This document shows, one piece after another, positions 1-9,102 of a stretch of 36,980 bases of DNA. The position numbers and the translations under genes were made by a program. Origin of the DNA: JAXGPP01 sp964436865 (GTDB lineage: Bacteria; Planctomycetota; Planctomycetia; Pirellulales; Thermoguttaceae); the NCBI GenBank assembly GCA_964436865.1, contig CAYTFK010000032.1, forward strand, positions 1 through 36,980, read 5' to 3'. The notes beneath the pieces are model-generated. The model was not told where the DNA came from. It searched no databases and was given only the letters and a program-made list of their open reading frames with translations. Numbering within the stretch: the stretch's first letter is position 1; every line of letters begins with the position of its first letter.

Positions 1-897
1 GTCATCGCCATTATCGGCATTATGATCGCCCTGTTGCTGCCCGCCGTGCAGCAGGCGCGTGAGGCGGCGCGGCGCATCCAGTGCAACAACAACCTCAAGC
101 AGATCGGCCTCGCACTGCACAACTATCACGACGCCCACAAAGTCTTTCCCTTCGGGACGGGGGGCACCGGCAACAAGTACTCGGCTATCAGCCTGCTCCT
201 GCCGCACATGGAGCAGGCGCCGCTGCACGCCAAGATCAATTTTTCGCTCCCCTACACCGATCCGGTGAACGATGAGGCGCGACTCACCGAGTTGCCGTCG
301 CTCCGCTGCCCCTCGGATTTGCCCAATCCACTGCCGGCAACGGGCGGGGCCACGAACTACATGGCCAACAAGGGAAGCGGTATCGTGTGGAATACGGCCA
401 CCGGCCCGAATGCCGGTTTGCCGAATCCCAGCGGCGTGTTCTTCATGCAAAGCGCGATCGGCTTCCGCGATCTCATCGACGGCACGAGCAACACGGCAGC
501 GTTCAGCGAGCGCGTATTGGCCGACGGCAGCAATGGCATTGTCAGCCCGGTGGCCGATGTATTCTTCCATCCCGGCTCTCCGACGACGGCGGACGAGGCC
601 GTGGCAATGTGTAACGGGTTGGACATCACCGACTTGGCGAACCAGTTCCCGCTGTTCATGGGATCGCCGTGGATCGACGGCCAGCATACCTATCTGCACA
701 CCAGCGGGCCCAACAAACGGTCGTGCGGGTTCTTTCTCGTGTTGCGTGCGAACATGCCTCCCAGCAGCCGGCATCCCGGCGGCGTAAACCTGCTGCTTTG
801 CGATGGATCGGTACGGTTCGCGGGCGAAACGATCGACCTCAAGCCCTGGCGTGCCCTGGGCACGCGCGCCGGCGGTGAGGCAATCGGCGATTTCTGA
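1..897 (+). CDS. DUF1559 pseudopilin-like protein, 5'-truncated by window edge
   Basis: The reading frame is open from base 1, so the gene begins upstream of the window. The first visible residues, VIAIIGIMIALLLPAVQ, are the hydrophobic core of a type IV prepilin-like N-terminus, followed by QQAREAARRIQCNNNLKQ, the classic start of planctomycetal DUF1559 proteins. The C-terminus carries the H-X9-DG motif: the His of SSRHPGG, nine residues, then DG of LLLCDGSVRF. These proteins are presumed to be exported and processed by a prepilin peptidase. They occur in dozens of copies per planctomycete genome and their role is unknown. A small lipoprotein follows 53 bp downstream, a common arrangement for this family. 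The family call is very secure; function is not. Confidence 0.95.
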   Translation, partial: VIAIIGIMIALLLPAVQQAREAARRIQCNNNLKQIGLALHNYHDAHKVFPFGTGGTGNKYSAISLLLPHMEQAPLHAKINFSLPYTDPVNDEARLTELPSLRCPSDLPNPLPATGGATNYMANKGSGIVWNTATGPNAGLPNPSGVFFMQSAIGFRDLIDGTSNTAAFSERVLADGSNGIVSPVADVFFHPGSPTTADEAVAMCNGLDITDLANQFPLFMGSPWIDGQHTYLHTSGPNKRSCGFFLVLRANMPPSSRHPGGVNLLLCDGSVRFAGETIDLKPWRALGTRAGGEAIGDF

Positions 898-950
898 TCG
901 TCACGGCCGGCGACTGCCGCGCACTTGCACAAGAAAGAAGGAATAGCGAC

Positions 951-1355
951 ATGAAACCGTTGTTGTCAAATTGCATGTCGCGGTGGGTTGCCGGGCTGGT
1001 GCTCGCCGCGGTGATTTCTTGTTCCGGCTGCGGAGGGCCCGCTTCGGCCGAACCGGTGAATCCGACGAAGGCCCGGGAGACGCTGGCGGGCGTGCTCGAC
1101 GGGTGGAAGAACGGAGACACGCCCGCCCAGTGGCAGAACCGTTCGCCGAAGATCGTGGTGCAGGATTTCGATTGGCAGTCGGGCATGAAGCTCAAGGACT
1201 ATGAAATCCTCGGCGACGGCGTGGCCCGCGACGCAAACCTGTTCTGCCAGGTGCGGCTGACGTTGTACGACCCCGCCGGTGGCGAGGTGCAGAAGTTGGT
1301 TTCCTACGTCGTCGGCACCGATCCGGTGCTGACCGTGTTCCGCGGCATGATGTGA
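951..1355 (+). CDS. small putative lipoprotein
   Basis: A 134-residue protein. Its N-terminus has a short basic region, a hydrophobic stretch (WVAGLVLAAVISC) and a plausible lipobox ending at VISC or at the following CSGC, so it is probably a lipid-anchored protein facing the periplasm. The mature part has no recognised domain; it contains KARETLAGVLDGWKNGDTP and ends shortly after YVVGTDPVLTVFRGMM. A purine-rich Shine-Dalgarno-like stretch (AAGAAGGAA) lies just ahead of the ATG. It sits between the DUF1559 gene and the deiodinase-like gene with gaps of 53 and 35 bp, so all three are probably co-transcribed. Small lipoproteins often follow DUF1559 genes in this phylum. Function unknown. Confidence 0.8.
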   Translation: MKPLLSNCMSRWVAGLVLAAVISCSGCGGPASAEPVNPTKARETLAGVLDGWKNGDTPAQWQNRSPKIVVQDFDWQSGMKLKDYEILGDGVARDANLFCQVRLTLYDPAGGEVQKLVSYVVGTDPVLTVFRGMM

Positions 1356-1390
1356 CTCTCGCACAGCCCACTTGAGGAGCTTAACCGATA

Positions 1391-2590
1391 ATGCGACTTT
1401 CAATGATTGCAGTCGTTCTTGCCACGGTCTTGGCTGCCGCACGCGCTGCTCAGGCCGAGGAAAAATCAGCCGCCACCGAGACCAATTCACTTCCGCCGCT
1501 CAGTGCGGAGGCTCAGGCAGTGGCCAGCGAGTTGGAGCAGAAGCTGCCGCCCGGCTCAGAGGCGCGGGCCATGTATGACGACATCCGTCAGGGAAGCCGA
1601 CTGGACCACCGCGACGGATGGTTCCGCCTGGCCGTGTCGCAAACCCGTTACGGCTGGGAGTACATGGCCCGCGAGTATGACCGCCAACCGGACGGCGCCG
1701 TCAGCCGCGAAGAGTTCACCGGCGGTGAGGCAGAGTTCGCGCGGCTCGACCGTGATTCAGATGACCGCATCACCGCGGCCGATTTCGACTGGTCGGAAAG
1801 CGCAACGAACCGCACGCCGGGCATGCTACTGTTTCTCCAGGCCGACCGCGACGGTAATGGCAAGGTGACGCAGGCGGAATTCGCCGCCCTGTTCGGCGAA
1901 CTCGACAGCGGCTCGCATGGCTTCATTGCGCTCGACGATCTGCGTCACCGCTTCAATCCGGCGGGTGAACCGCCGCGGTCGGCGCGGCGCGACGCTCCCA
2001 GCGTCGACACCCTGGTCAAAGCCCTCGCAACGCAGGAGATCGGCTCACTCGAGCCCGGTCCGATGCTGGAGGAGCCCGCACCAGACTTTACCCTGCCGAC
2101 CGCCAACGATGGAAAGAAAGTCACGCTTTCGGCCGAGATCGGGCCCAAGCCGTTGGTCCTCATCTTCGGCAATTTCACTTGTGGGCCGTTCCGCAGTCAG
2201 GCCGGCAATATCGAAAAGCTTTACGAACGTTACCGCGACCGGGCGACGTTCCTCATGGTCTACGTCCGCGAAGCGCACCCGGCCGACGGCTGGTGGATGG
2301 AGTCGAACGAGCGCGTGGGCATTGACCTGCCGCAACCGAAGAGCGATGTCGAGCGCCTTGCTGTCGCCCGCACCTGCCAGGCGCACCTCGACCTGGATCT
2401 GCCGCTTTTGGTCGACACGATCGACGACCGCGTGGGAACCCAGTACAGCGGCATGCCCAACCGGCTGTATCTCGTCGACCAGCAGGGCCGGGTGGCGTTC
2501 AAGAGTGGCCGAGGCCCGTTCGGTTTCAAGCCGCGGCAACTGGAGCAGGCGCTCATTCTGCTGCTGGCAGACCGCCAGCGTGGAAAGTAA
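1391..2590 (+). CDS. exported EF-hand / iodothyronine deiodinase-like redox protein
   Basis: A 399-residue protein with a signal peptide (MRLSMIAVVLATVLAAARAAQA). Residues about 95-190 hold EF-hand-like loops: DRQPDGAVSREEF, DRDSDDRITAADF and DRDGNGKVTQAEF (near residue 152). From about residue 225 it has a thioredoxin-fold domain that matches the deiodinase family rather than ordinary redoxins: PLVLIFGNFTCGPFR carries Cys264 (codon TGT) where vertebrate deiodinases have selenocysteine in FGSCTUPSF. Downstream, EAHPADGWW corresponds to EAHASDGW, then come LLVDTIDD, RLYLVDQQGR and SGRGPFGFKP. Only one Cys is present at the active site, so thiol peroxidase or dehalogenase-like chemistry is possible; the substrate is unknown. 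GAGGAG ten bases ahead supports the ATG. Confidence 0.85.
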   Translation: MRLSMIAVVLATVLAAARAAQAEEKSAATETNSLPPLSAEAQAVASELEQKLPPGSEARAMYDDIRQGSRLDHRDGWFRLAVSQTRYGWEYMAREYDRQPDGAVSREEFTGGEAEFARLDRDSDDRITAADFDWSESATNRTPGMLLFLQADRDGNGKVTQAEFAALFGELDSGSHGFIALDDLRHRFNPAGEPPRSARRDAPSVDTLVKALATQEIGSLEPGPMLEEPAPDFTLPTANDGKKVTLSAEIGPKPLVLIFGNFTCGPFRSQAGNIEKLYERYRDRATFLMVYVREAHPADGWWMESNERVGIDLPQPKSDVERLAVARTCQAHLDLDLPLLVDTIDDRVGTQYSGMPNRLYLVDQQGRVAFKSGRGPFGFKPRQLEQALILLLADRQRGK

Positions 2591-2639
2591 TCGACCGCGG
2601 GCGGCCCGCCCTCGCCCCCAAACCGTCCCGTGCAGGTGA

Positions 2640-2665
2640 GCGAGACAGGGCTGCAACTGTCTCGC
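2640..2665. terminator. hairpin between convergent genes
   Basis: A perfect 9-bp stem (GCGAGACAG / CTGTCTCGC) with an 8-nt loop lies in the 100-bp gap between the converging deiodinase-like and Gfo/Idh genes. It could end transcription from both sides. No T-run follows on either strand, so this is a hairpin call by position, not a canonical intrinsic terminator. Confidence 0.5.
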
Positions 2666-2690
2666 CCTCGCCGAATCGGCTTCGCGGCCC

Positions 2691-4049
2691 TTAGACGGGC
2701 TTCGTAACCCCCGGCACGGCGCAGGGATAGACCCCATCGGCATCGGGCACGACGGGCGGCGTGGCATCCCACGAGTAGCGATCGGGGGCGAGCGTCTCTT
2801 GCGAGGCGATGGCATCGTCCCACTTGACGACCTGTCCCGAATACGTTGCCATGCGTCCGAGGATGCCGGTCATCGTGCTGATCGCGCCATACTCGGCTTC
2901 GTTGAACGGCGTGTCGCGCCGCACGGCTTCGAACAGTCGGTCGTGCTCGACCTGGTACGGATTGGGCGACTCGCCGCGGAACCGCCACGAGTTGCCCGCC
3001 GATTCGATGATCCCGCGATCGATTTGCGCCGAGCCCTTCGTACCCAGCACGTGCTCCGAAACGCTGTTCCAGCATTGCGGAATATGGCGGCAGAAGCTGT
3101 ACATCCTCGTACCGTCGGCGTAGGTGAATTCGACGGCGTGGTGGTCGAAGATCTCGCCGTGCTCGCGGCCGTTGCGGTACTGGCGACCGCCCATGCCGTT
3201 GGCTTCGACCGGATGGGCGCCTCCCATGACCCACGTTCCGACATCGATGTTGTGGACGTGCTGCTCGACGATGTGGTCGCCCACCAGCCAGGTGAAGAAG
3301 TAGCGGTAGCGGAACTGGAACTCCATCTCCGTCATGTTCTCGCGCGGGCCGAGCTTGGCCGGCATCGCCGCGTTCCAGTACACCCGCAACAGTTGGGGCT
3401 GGCCGATCGCCCCATCGGCCAGCCGACTCATCGTTTCCTCGTACACCCGTTGATGATGCCGCTGCAGTCCCACGCCCACCTTAAGATTCTTTCGCCTGGC
3501 AATCTCATTGGCCGCCAGGATGCGGCGGACGCCGGCAGCATCGACTGCCACCGGCTTCTCCATAAACACGTGCTTTCCCTGCTGGACGGCGTACTCGAAA
3601 TGAGCCGGGCGGAAATGCGGAAAGGTGGTCAGGATCACCAGGTCCACGTCCGAGTCGATCGCCTGCTTGTAGGAGTCGAAGCCGATGAAGCGGCGCTCGG
3701 GCGGCACATCCACCCGGTCGGCAAAACCGCCATGCTCCTTGCGATCGTAGCGCGCCTCCTGCCCCTTGACGAGCGCCTCGTAGCTCGACTGAAGCTTGTC
3801 CTCGAAGACGTCGGCCATCGCCCACAACTTCACCGGGCCGGGCGTGCTCAGAGCCTGAGTCGCCGCACCGGTACCGCGCCCGCCGCAACCGATGAGCGCC
3901 ACCTTGATCGTCTCGTCGCCTGCGGCATGGACTGCCGGAACCGCCGGCGCGGCCAGCACCGCGCCGGCCGCGGCGAGCGAGGTGTGAGAAAGGAAGTGGC
4001 GACGAGAAGACGCGGCGCGGGGGTCGGGAGCGGAATTAGGTTGGCTCAT
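2691..4049 (-). CDS. Tat-exported Gfo/Idh/MocA family oxidoreductase
   Basis: A 452-residue NAD(P)-dependent sugar dehydrogenase-type protein. It begins with a twin-arginine signal (SSRRHFLSHTSLAAAGAVLAAP, ending VHAA), so it should be exported folded, with its cofactor. A Rossmann motif follows (VALIGCGGRGTG), then the family signature EKPVAVDAAG containing the conserved Lys, and the substrate-site stretch GDHIVEQHVHNIDVGTWVMG with conserved histidines. This family oxidises or reduces sugar hydroxyls. It lies 56 bp downstream of the DUF1080 gene on the same strand, almost certainly in one transcript, pointing to 3-keto sugar formation coupled to glycoside cleavage outside the cytoplasm. Substrate unknown. 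Confidence 0.92.
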   Translation of the reverse strand: MSQPNSAPDPRAASSRRHFLSHTSLAAAGAVLAAPAVPAVHAAGDETIKVALIGCGGRGTGAATQALSTPGPVKLWAMADVFEDKLQSSYEALVKGQEARYDRKEHGGFADRVDVPPERRFIGFDSYKQAIDSDVDLVILTTFPHFRPAHFEYAVQQGKHVFMEKPVAVDAAGVRRILAANEIARRKNLKVGVGLQRHHQRVYEETMSRLADGAIGQPQLLRVYWNAAMPAKLGPRENMTEMEFQFRYRYFFTWLVGDHIVEQHVHNIDVGTWVMGGAHPVEANGMGGRQYRNGREHGEIFDHHAVEFTYADGTRMYSFCRHIPQCWNSVSEHVLGTKGSAQIDRGIIESAGNSWRFRGESPNPYQVEHDRLFEAVRRDTPFNEAEYGAISTMTGILGRMATYSGQVVKWDDAIASQETLAPDRYSWDATPPVVPDADGVYPCAVPGVTKPV

Positions 4050-4105
4050 CGGTTATTCCAGCAGGAGGGGTAGTATTTCAACAAAGTCGGCTCAGGAGGA
4101 GAGGC

Positions 4106-4738
4106 CTATTCCAATTCGCGGATCTTGATATTCCGCCAGCGGACAAAGAGCGGCTCCGTGCGCTTGCCGACGCCGTGCACCTGCAGGCCAATGATGCCTT
4201 CGTGGTCTGACTCGGCGTCGGTCAGGTCGGCGATGGGCTTGCCGTTGAGCCACGTCTTGATGTTCTGGCCCTTGCAGAGGATGCGGTATTCATTCCACTC
4301 CTCGTTCTTGAAGTGGCTGTGCTCGACGCGCTCCGCGTCCGGGGTGAGCCAGCCGCGGCCCGTCGATTCGCCGTAGATGTAGCCGGCCGAATCGGGCGAC
4401 CAGGCGATCTCGACCTGGGGGCCGTAGACCACGTCGTCGTCCTTGATCTGGCTGCGAACCTGGATGCCGCTATTGAGGCCAGCATCGACTTCGACCTCGA
4501 CGATGAGTTCGAAATCCTTGAACTTCTCCTTGCTGCAAAGGAACGTATTGCGCGTATTGGGGACCGAGTGGCCGACGATCACGCCGTTTTCGATGGCATA
4601 CTCCGCCGCGCCGCCGTGTTTCTCCCAGCCCTCAAGCGATCGGCCGTCGAACAGCGTTCGCCACTCCGCACCCCAGGCAGCGCCGCCAAGAACCGCGACC
4701 AAGGACAACGTGCACACTGCGAGTCGAAACCGTCTCAT
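4106..4738 (-). CDS. DUF1080 / 3-keto-disaccharide hydrolase family protein
   Basis: A 210-residue protein with a Sec signal peptide (MRRFRLAVCTLSLVAVLGGAAWG), so the mature domain is extracytoplasmic. The fold is a concanavalin-like jelly roll: WRTLFDGRSLEGWE at the start, NSGIQVRSQIKDDD in the middle and PLFVRWRNIKIRELE at the end are hallmarks of DUF1080 (PF06439). Some members cleave glycosides whose sugar has been oxidised to the 3-keto form. The next gene in the transcript is a Gfo/Idh oxidoreductase that could supply such a substrate. GGGAGG eight bases before the ATG is a good ribosome binding site. Some DUF1080 proteins may only bind carbohydrate, so catalysis is inferred. Confidence 0.9.
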   Translation of the reverse strand: MRRFRLAVCTLSLVAVLGGAAWGAEWRTLFDGRSLEGWEKHGGAAEYAIENGVIVGHSVPNTRNTFLCSKEKFKDFELIVEVEVDAGLNSGIQVRSQIKDDDVVYGPQVEIAWSPDSAGYIYGESTGRGWLTPDAERVEHSHFKNEEWNEYRILCKGQNIKTWLNGKPIADLTDAESDHEGIIGLQVHGVGKRTEPLFVRWRNIKIRELE

Positions 4739-4785
4739 GGCAGATACCTCCCATTCGCGTCACGCCCGATCAACACCAGCGCGGT

Positions 4786-4814
4786 AGTATAGGCACGCGC
4801 GGAAGCGACCGCAA
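4786..4814 (-). promoter_or_regulatory. candidate sigma-70-like promoter for the DUF1080-Gfo/Idh pair
   Basis: Read on the minus strand there is TTGCGG (-35), a 17-base spacer and TATACT (-10, five of six consensus positions), ending about 47 bases before the DUF1080 ATG. It would let this pair be expressed independently of the upstream glycosidase gene, whose stop is 111 bp away. Found by eye; the -35 is weak. Confidence 0.4.
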
Positions 4815-4849
4815 GCGCGGGCGTTCTTGAGGTTCTCAGGACGTGGCGT

Positions 4850-7528
4850 CTATGGCCGATCGATCAGGAGCACCCGGGTGTCGCCGCGCGACATGGGCAG
4901 GGTGATCCGCGGGCCGGTGCCGAGCGACTCGCCCGTAAGCAGATTGGAGACAGGTGCCGCGCGGCCGGTGTCGATCTCCACCGGGCCGTCTGCCGCGGCA
5001 TGCAGGGCGAGATAGGGCCCGTTGGCGTACACGTTGCAGTCGGTCGCGGTGAACAAGTGGACGCCTGCTTTTCGCGCGGCGATCCGCAAAAGCGGCGACG
5101 TCAGGCCGGGCGGGCCGACAAACAACGACCAGCTATCGCCGTGCCGGCGCAGGGCTACGGCCGCAGAGCCATCCGGGTAGATGGCGAGCGTCTCCTCGGC
5201 GGTCGCATCGGCGGCGGCAAACAGGGGGCGGATCGGCTGTTCCAGGCCGAAGCCTTCCAGGCCGAGTTCCTTGCCTCGCGCTGTCGGCTCGGCCCAGGGT
5301 TTCACGCCCTCGAGCATCTTCATCGTGAAACCGGTCAGCTCCCGCATGGCATCGAGCGACGTGCCATCTTCCTCGTGATAGCCGGCCGCGTAGCACCACA
5401 CGCGCACGGCGCCGCGAGTGGCGGCAAGCAGCCTCTGCCGCTCTGGCGGCGCAAGCCGCCATGCGGTAAGCAGTACATACAGCTTCGCCGGCACGCGGCC
5501 TGCCAGAAGGTCGTCCTGCAGGTATTGCCCGTAAGGCGCTCCCATTCGGCCCAGCGGCCGACGAACTTCATACACGCTTGGCCGCGTGAGTGCATTTCCG
5601 CCCCACGCCACACGCTGCATGCTCCGCTCGTCGATCACTGCCGCTACTTCGGGGCGGAACGGACGGGGTGACTTTAGGAGCGGGCGGTCAAGTGCCTCGA
5701 GCCGCTTCATTTCGGCCCACATCCGCGCGTCGTTGAACCATCCGGACGAGCCCAAGTCCATCCACCACGTGCCGAAATTCCGGACCGCGCATTGAGCCGT
5801 GTTGCGCAACAGCATCCGGTTGGTGTCTTCAATAGTCTTCGCGCCGTCGACCCAGCCGGGGAACTGGCCCGTTCCCAGATAGGTTCGCGTGTCGTCTTCA
5901 TAGAGCCACATCTTCCCCGCCAGCGCAACGCTCTCGGCGGCCGTCATCGCCGGGCCGCTTTGGCCCAGGCCGCGGTCGAAGTAGGAGATCGGCGAGCAGA
6001 GCACATCAATATCTGGCGAGTCGAGCACGCGCCGCAGGGCGTAATGGCCGGCAGTCGCCGGTCCGTTCTGCACGGCGCCAAACTCGAACACGTAGCCGTA
6101 GAAGAAGACCACCAGCTTGCGGCCGCGCGAGGCTAGCCGGGCGGCTTGGGCCAGCTCGCACACACACTCGGCCATCATCTCCTGCTGAAACTCGGCGAAG
6201 TCGATCAGCGCGCGTCCCGACTTGGGATCGTGAAGCACGCCCGCGGCCGTCGAGCGGCGGGCTTCGGGCGAGGGGACAGCAGCCGTGTCGAGCGCTACCT
6301 CCGCGTCGTGCCAGGCGGCCTGCAAGGCGCCGTCGTTTGCGTAACGCTGGCGGAGCCACTTCCGCCATGCCCGGAGATCTCCCTTGGCATAGCCGTTAAG
6401 CGCCGGCCGCCAGGTTTCCTGATAAAACCACTCGCCCGTGTTCTGGCCGCAGGGATGATAGCCGGCCACGCGATCGCCGAACGCTGCCTCGATATGCTCG
6501 ATGAACGCCGCCAACCGCTGGGCAGCGTCGCGCCGGTAGATGGGCGATGCGACCACCGCGCCCGGGTGCTCCTGACCGTCCCTGTCCCAGGCCATCATCT
6601 CCTCGGGATGCGCCTCGCGCCACCACCGCGGCGGCTCCATTCCCATCCGGGGCAAGAGCAGTGCCTTGGGATTGGCGTTCAGCACCGACCGGAAGCGAGC
6701 ATCGACACCGCGCCAGTCGGTCTTCTCACCCGGCTTCGGCCAGGGCAGTTCCGCCGGAAAGCTGACAAAGTCCACGCCCACGTCGGCCGCCAGTTTGATT
6801 TGCGATTCGAACGGACTCGGCGGCCCGCCGAGGAAAGTAAACGTCTGGCCGGGACGATAGAAGGCCACCCTGAGCTCACGGGCCGGCTCGGCGCGAGCCC
6901 AGAACGTGACCCGGTAGCGATGGTCTGCCCGGAGGGCCAGCTCGGGGCGAAGGTAGATGTGAAAATCGGGCCACGATCCGCGCGGAGGCGCGGTGAAATC
7001 GATCCGCAACGAAGTGGAGCCATTCTGCCCGGTGCCCGCCTCGGTCTTGACTGTGGCGACCGTATTCTGTGGTGCAGGGGGCCAGACGTTCCAGCGGCGG
7101 TTGAAGCCGGCCATCCCATCCTCGAAATCCTGCACTGGGAGGACGTCTTGCGAGGCAGTCAGATCGGCGATACGAACGGCGTCAAGGTGCACCACACCCG
7201 GCACTTCGCCGAAACGAAGATGCATCGTGGCCTGGGAGGGTTCGTCCTCACTGGGCGTGAAGTCGAAGCTGATCTCGCGCCCCGCGGGCTCCAAGGGGAT
7301 CGGCTGCGAGCCGGGTCCGCCCCAGAACATTCGCGCTCGCACCGGTTCGCCGTCGACGAGCAACCGCGGCGCGCCGGACGAGGTGTCGACTCGGACCGTC
7401 TCGATGGCTCGTGCATCGGGCGCGAGGGCAGCGCTGAGAATTGCGATTGCCAGCCACGGCAACCGCCGACCGCGGTTCGCCATAGAGTCGTTCTGGTGGT
7501 GGGGCCGGCGGGTCAAGTTCGAAGACAT
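4850..7528 (-). CDS. secreted GH42-like (clan GH-A) glycoside hydrolase
   Basis: An 892-residue protein from the chosen start. The ATG at 7528 is preceded by GAGGGAG at good spacing; the frame stays open to 7705, but that would overlap the upstream gene, and another ATG at 7483 lacks a ribosome binding site. A signal peptide (GRRLPWLAIAILSAALAPDARA) follows. Residues about 60-260 form a beta-rich, carbohydrate-binding-like region (FHIYLRPELALRADHRYRVTFWA is part of it). The next part is a TIM-barrel-like region with HPEEMMAWDRDG, PIYRRDAA and GQNTGEWFY; Glu366 in the last motif is the probable acid/base. The C-terminal third resembles the trimerisation and all-beta regions of GH42 beta-galactosidases. 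Substrate unknown. Confidence 0.75.
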   Translation of the reverse strand: MSSNLTRRPHHQNDSMANRGRRLPWLAIAILSAALAPDARAIETVRVDTSSGAPRLLVDGEPVRARMFWGGPGSQPIPLEPAGREISFDFTPSEDEPSQATMHLRFGEVPGVVHLDAVRIADLTASQDVLPVQDFEDGMAGFNRRWNVWPPAPQNTVATVKTEAGTGQNGSTSLRIDFTAPPRGSWPDFHIYLRPELALRADHRYRVTFWARAEPARELRVAFYRPGQTFTFLGGPPSPFESQIKLAADVGVDFVSFPAELPWPKPGEKTDWRGVDARFRSVLNANPKALLLPRMGMEPPRWWREAHPEEMMAWDRDGQEHPGAVVASPIYRRDAAQRLAAFIEHIEAAFGDRVAGYHPCGQNTGEWFYQETWRPALNGYAKGDLRAWRKWLRQRYANDGALQAAWHDAEVALDTAAVPSPEARRSTAAGVLHDPKSGRALIDFAEFQQEMMAECVCELAQAARLASRGRKLVVFFYGYVFEFGAVQNGPATAGHYALRRVLDSPDIDVLCSPISYFDRGLGQSGPAMTAAESVALAGKMWLYEDDTRTYLGTGQFPGWVDGAKTIEDTNRMLLRNTAQCAVRNFGTWWMDLGSSGWFNDARMWAEMKRLEALDRPLLKSPRPFRPEVAAVIDERSMQRVAWGGNALTRPSVYEVRRPLGRMGAPYGQYLQDDLLAGRVPAKLYVLLTAWRLAPPERQRLLAATRGAVRVWCYAAGYHEEDGTSLDAMRELTGFTMKMLEGVKPWAEPTARGKELGLEGFGLEQPIRPLFAAADATAEETLAIYPDGSAAVALRRHGDSWSLFVGPPGLTSPLLRIAARKAGVHLFTATDCNVYANGPYLALHAAADGPVEIDTGRAAPVSNLLTGESLGTGPRITLPMSRGDTRVLLIDRP

Positions 7529-7607
7529 CTCACTCCCTCGCAAAAGAAGCTGTTGATCACCAGTGAAAACAACGCGAGCCCAGAATGCCGGAAGAGGCGT
7601 CGATTCG

Positions 7608-9077
7608 TCAGTTGCCGATCGACTCCTGCTTGAGCTCTGCGAGCATCTCCAGCAGGTTGTCGACGATCTTCGTCGAGGCCTCGATCTCGACCTTGCTCGT
7701 GCCAAGCCACGTTTCGTAGCCGCCCAACTGGTGCTGCTCGGGTGTGGGCAAGTAGCCGTAGCTGCCGTTGGCCTGTGAGATGGTAAAGGCCGGCTTGAGA
7801 GGACTCCTGGCCTTCAGTTCCAGGCCCGTCTCGGCAAAGGTCTCGAAGGGTATCGCGCAAATACCCAGTTCGCCAATCCGTACCGCCTGCAGGAGGATCT
7901 TTACGGTGGGAGGAGACTCATGTTGAGCGACGATCCGGCCGGCATAGGATCGCTCATGCGGCAGCTTGTCGGGCCAGTCGGGGTGGGCGAGAACCTCCTT
8001 CGCCCGCGCCAATTGTTCCTCCGTTGGTTTGCGGACTGCCAGTTCCACTTCGCGCTGGCGCATCGCGAGCGGTACCCAATCGCGATGTTCGAGTTTCTGG
8101 TACTCGGCGAACACGGCGTCGGCCACATCATTGGCTACCCGCCGCATCTGCTCGTAGGGCGCTCGGCGCGGGCGCGGCTGGCCGAAGGAGATGTTGTTGA
8201 TATTGCCGCTGGTGCCATTCGACATGATGCCCACAAACGGCGGATCGAGGCGGTCGGCCTGCAGCAGTTGCTGGATGCGATCGGCAAACATCGCATAGTA
8301 GTCGGCGGAGATGTGCCCGGGCCCTGTGCCGCCCACGTAGTGCAACGAGTAGTTTGCCACGAGAGCGATCGGCCGACCATCGGAAGCCTGAAGCGAAAGG
8401 AACGAGACCTGCGGATCGGTCGGGCCGGCCGGCTTGAGCAGCCCGTCGTTGCCGGGATTCATTTTCACCTGGTCCTGACCGCCAAACGGATTGGGCAGTG
8501 GCGTGCCAGGCTGCATGTACCACCGCCGATTGAACACGTGGCGAGGTTCGTCGGCCGCCCCCCAGGCGACCTTCGCCGGCTCAAGCTGATTCACTGCCCG
8601 GCGTACGCCTTCGGCAATGCGACGCGCCACGAATCGCTGGTAGTTGCTGAAATCGCCCTCTGACGAGAGGACGTTCTTTGAGCGCGCGCTGGTGGCCGAG
8701 TGGGTGTGTGTGGCCGAAGTGAGAACATGGTCGGGCGGAATTCCGGTAAGCTCTTCGATCTGGCGTTTCGCCTCGTCGAACGTCTCGCGATTCATGCCCA
8801 GACTGTCGACGACCACGATGGCCACCCGGGTGCGGCCGTCGTCCATTGCCAGGCAACGGGCGTGGAGTTCGTCGTGAATGTGTTCGGCCGGAGGCGAGTT
8901 CCAGCCGCCGACGATCGGTTCTCCCAGCCACGGGGTAACGTTGCTCGTCGCCGCCCCGGCGCGAAACACGCGCGTCGACTCCGCTGTTTCGGCGGCAACC
9001 GCCGCCGCGCCGACCGACAACGCGGCCAGGAAGAACAGAAGACTCGACGCAGTGGGTCGAAATGTGGTGTGGCTCAT
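7608..9077 (-). CDS. neutral/alkaline ceramidase-like exported hydrolase
   Basis: 489 residues from the ATG at 9077, which has GGGAG seven bases ahead; an upstream in-frame ATG at 9089 lacks one. The signal peptide is SLLFFLAALSVGAAAVAAE. The mature N-terminus FRAGAATSNVTPWLGEPIVGGW, the stretch DELHARCLAMDDG, and SATHTHSATSARSKN (metal-binding His residues) match the neutral/alkaline non-lysosomal ceramidase N-terminal family (PF04734). Later motifs include NYSLHYVGG and SNGTSGNINN. Family enzymes hydrolyse the amide of ceramide, but planctomycete members are numerous, shorter and uncharacterised, so the natural substrate could be a different amide or ester. The GH42-like gene follows 79 bp downstream, suggesting one operon. 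Confidence 0.85.
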   Translation of the reverse strand: MSHTTFRPTASSLLFFLAALSVGAAAVAAETAESTRVFRAGAATSNVTPWLGEPIVGGWNSPPAEHIHDELHARCLAMDDGRTRVAIVVVDSLGMNRETFDEAKRQIEELTGIPPDHVLTSATHTHSATSARSKNVLSSEGDFSNYQRFVARRIAEGVRRAVNQLEPAKVAWGAADEPRHVFNRRWYMQPGTPLPNPFGGQDQVKMNPGNDGLLKPAGPTDPQVSFLSLQASDGRPIALVANYSLHYVGGTGPGHISADYYAMFADRIQQLLQADRLDPPFVGIMSNGTSGNINNISFGQPRPRRAPYEQMRRVANDVADAVFAEYQKLEHRDWVPLAMRQREVELAVRKPTEEQLARAKEVLAHPDWPDKLPHERSYAGRIVAQHESPPTVKILLQAVRIGELGICAIPFETFAETGLELKARSPLKPAFTISQANGSYGYLPTPEQHQLGGYETWLGTSKVEIEASTKIVDNLLEMLAELKQESIGN

Positions 9078-9102
9078 GGATGCTCCCATTTCAAACAGCA
9101 GT

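Noticed and set aside
2180..2182. Possible selenocysteine codon in the deiodinase-like protein
   Set aside because: The active-site codon is TGT (Cys), not TGA, so no selenium insertion is needed.
7529..7705. Longer N-terminus for the GH42-like protein
   Set aside because: It would overlap the end of the ceramidase-like gene and add basic low-complexity residues before the signal peptide.
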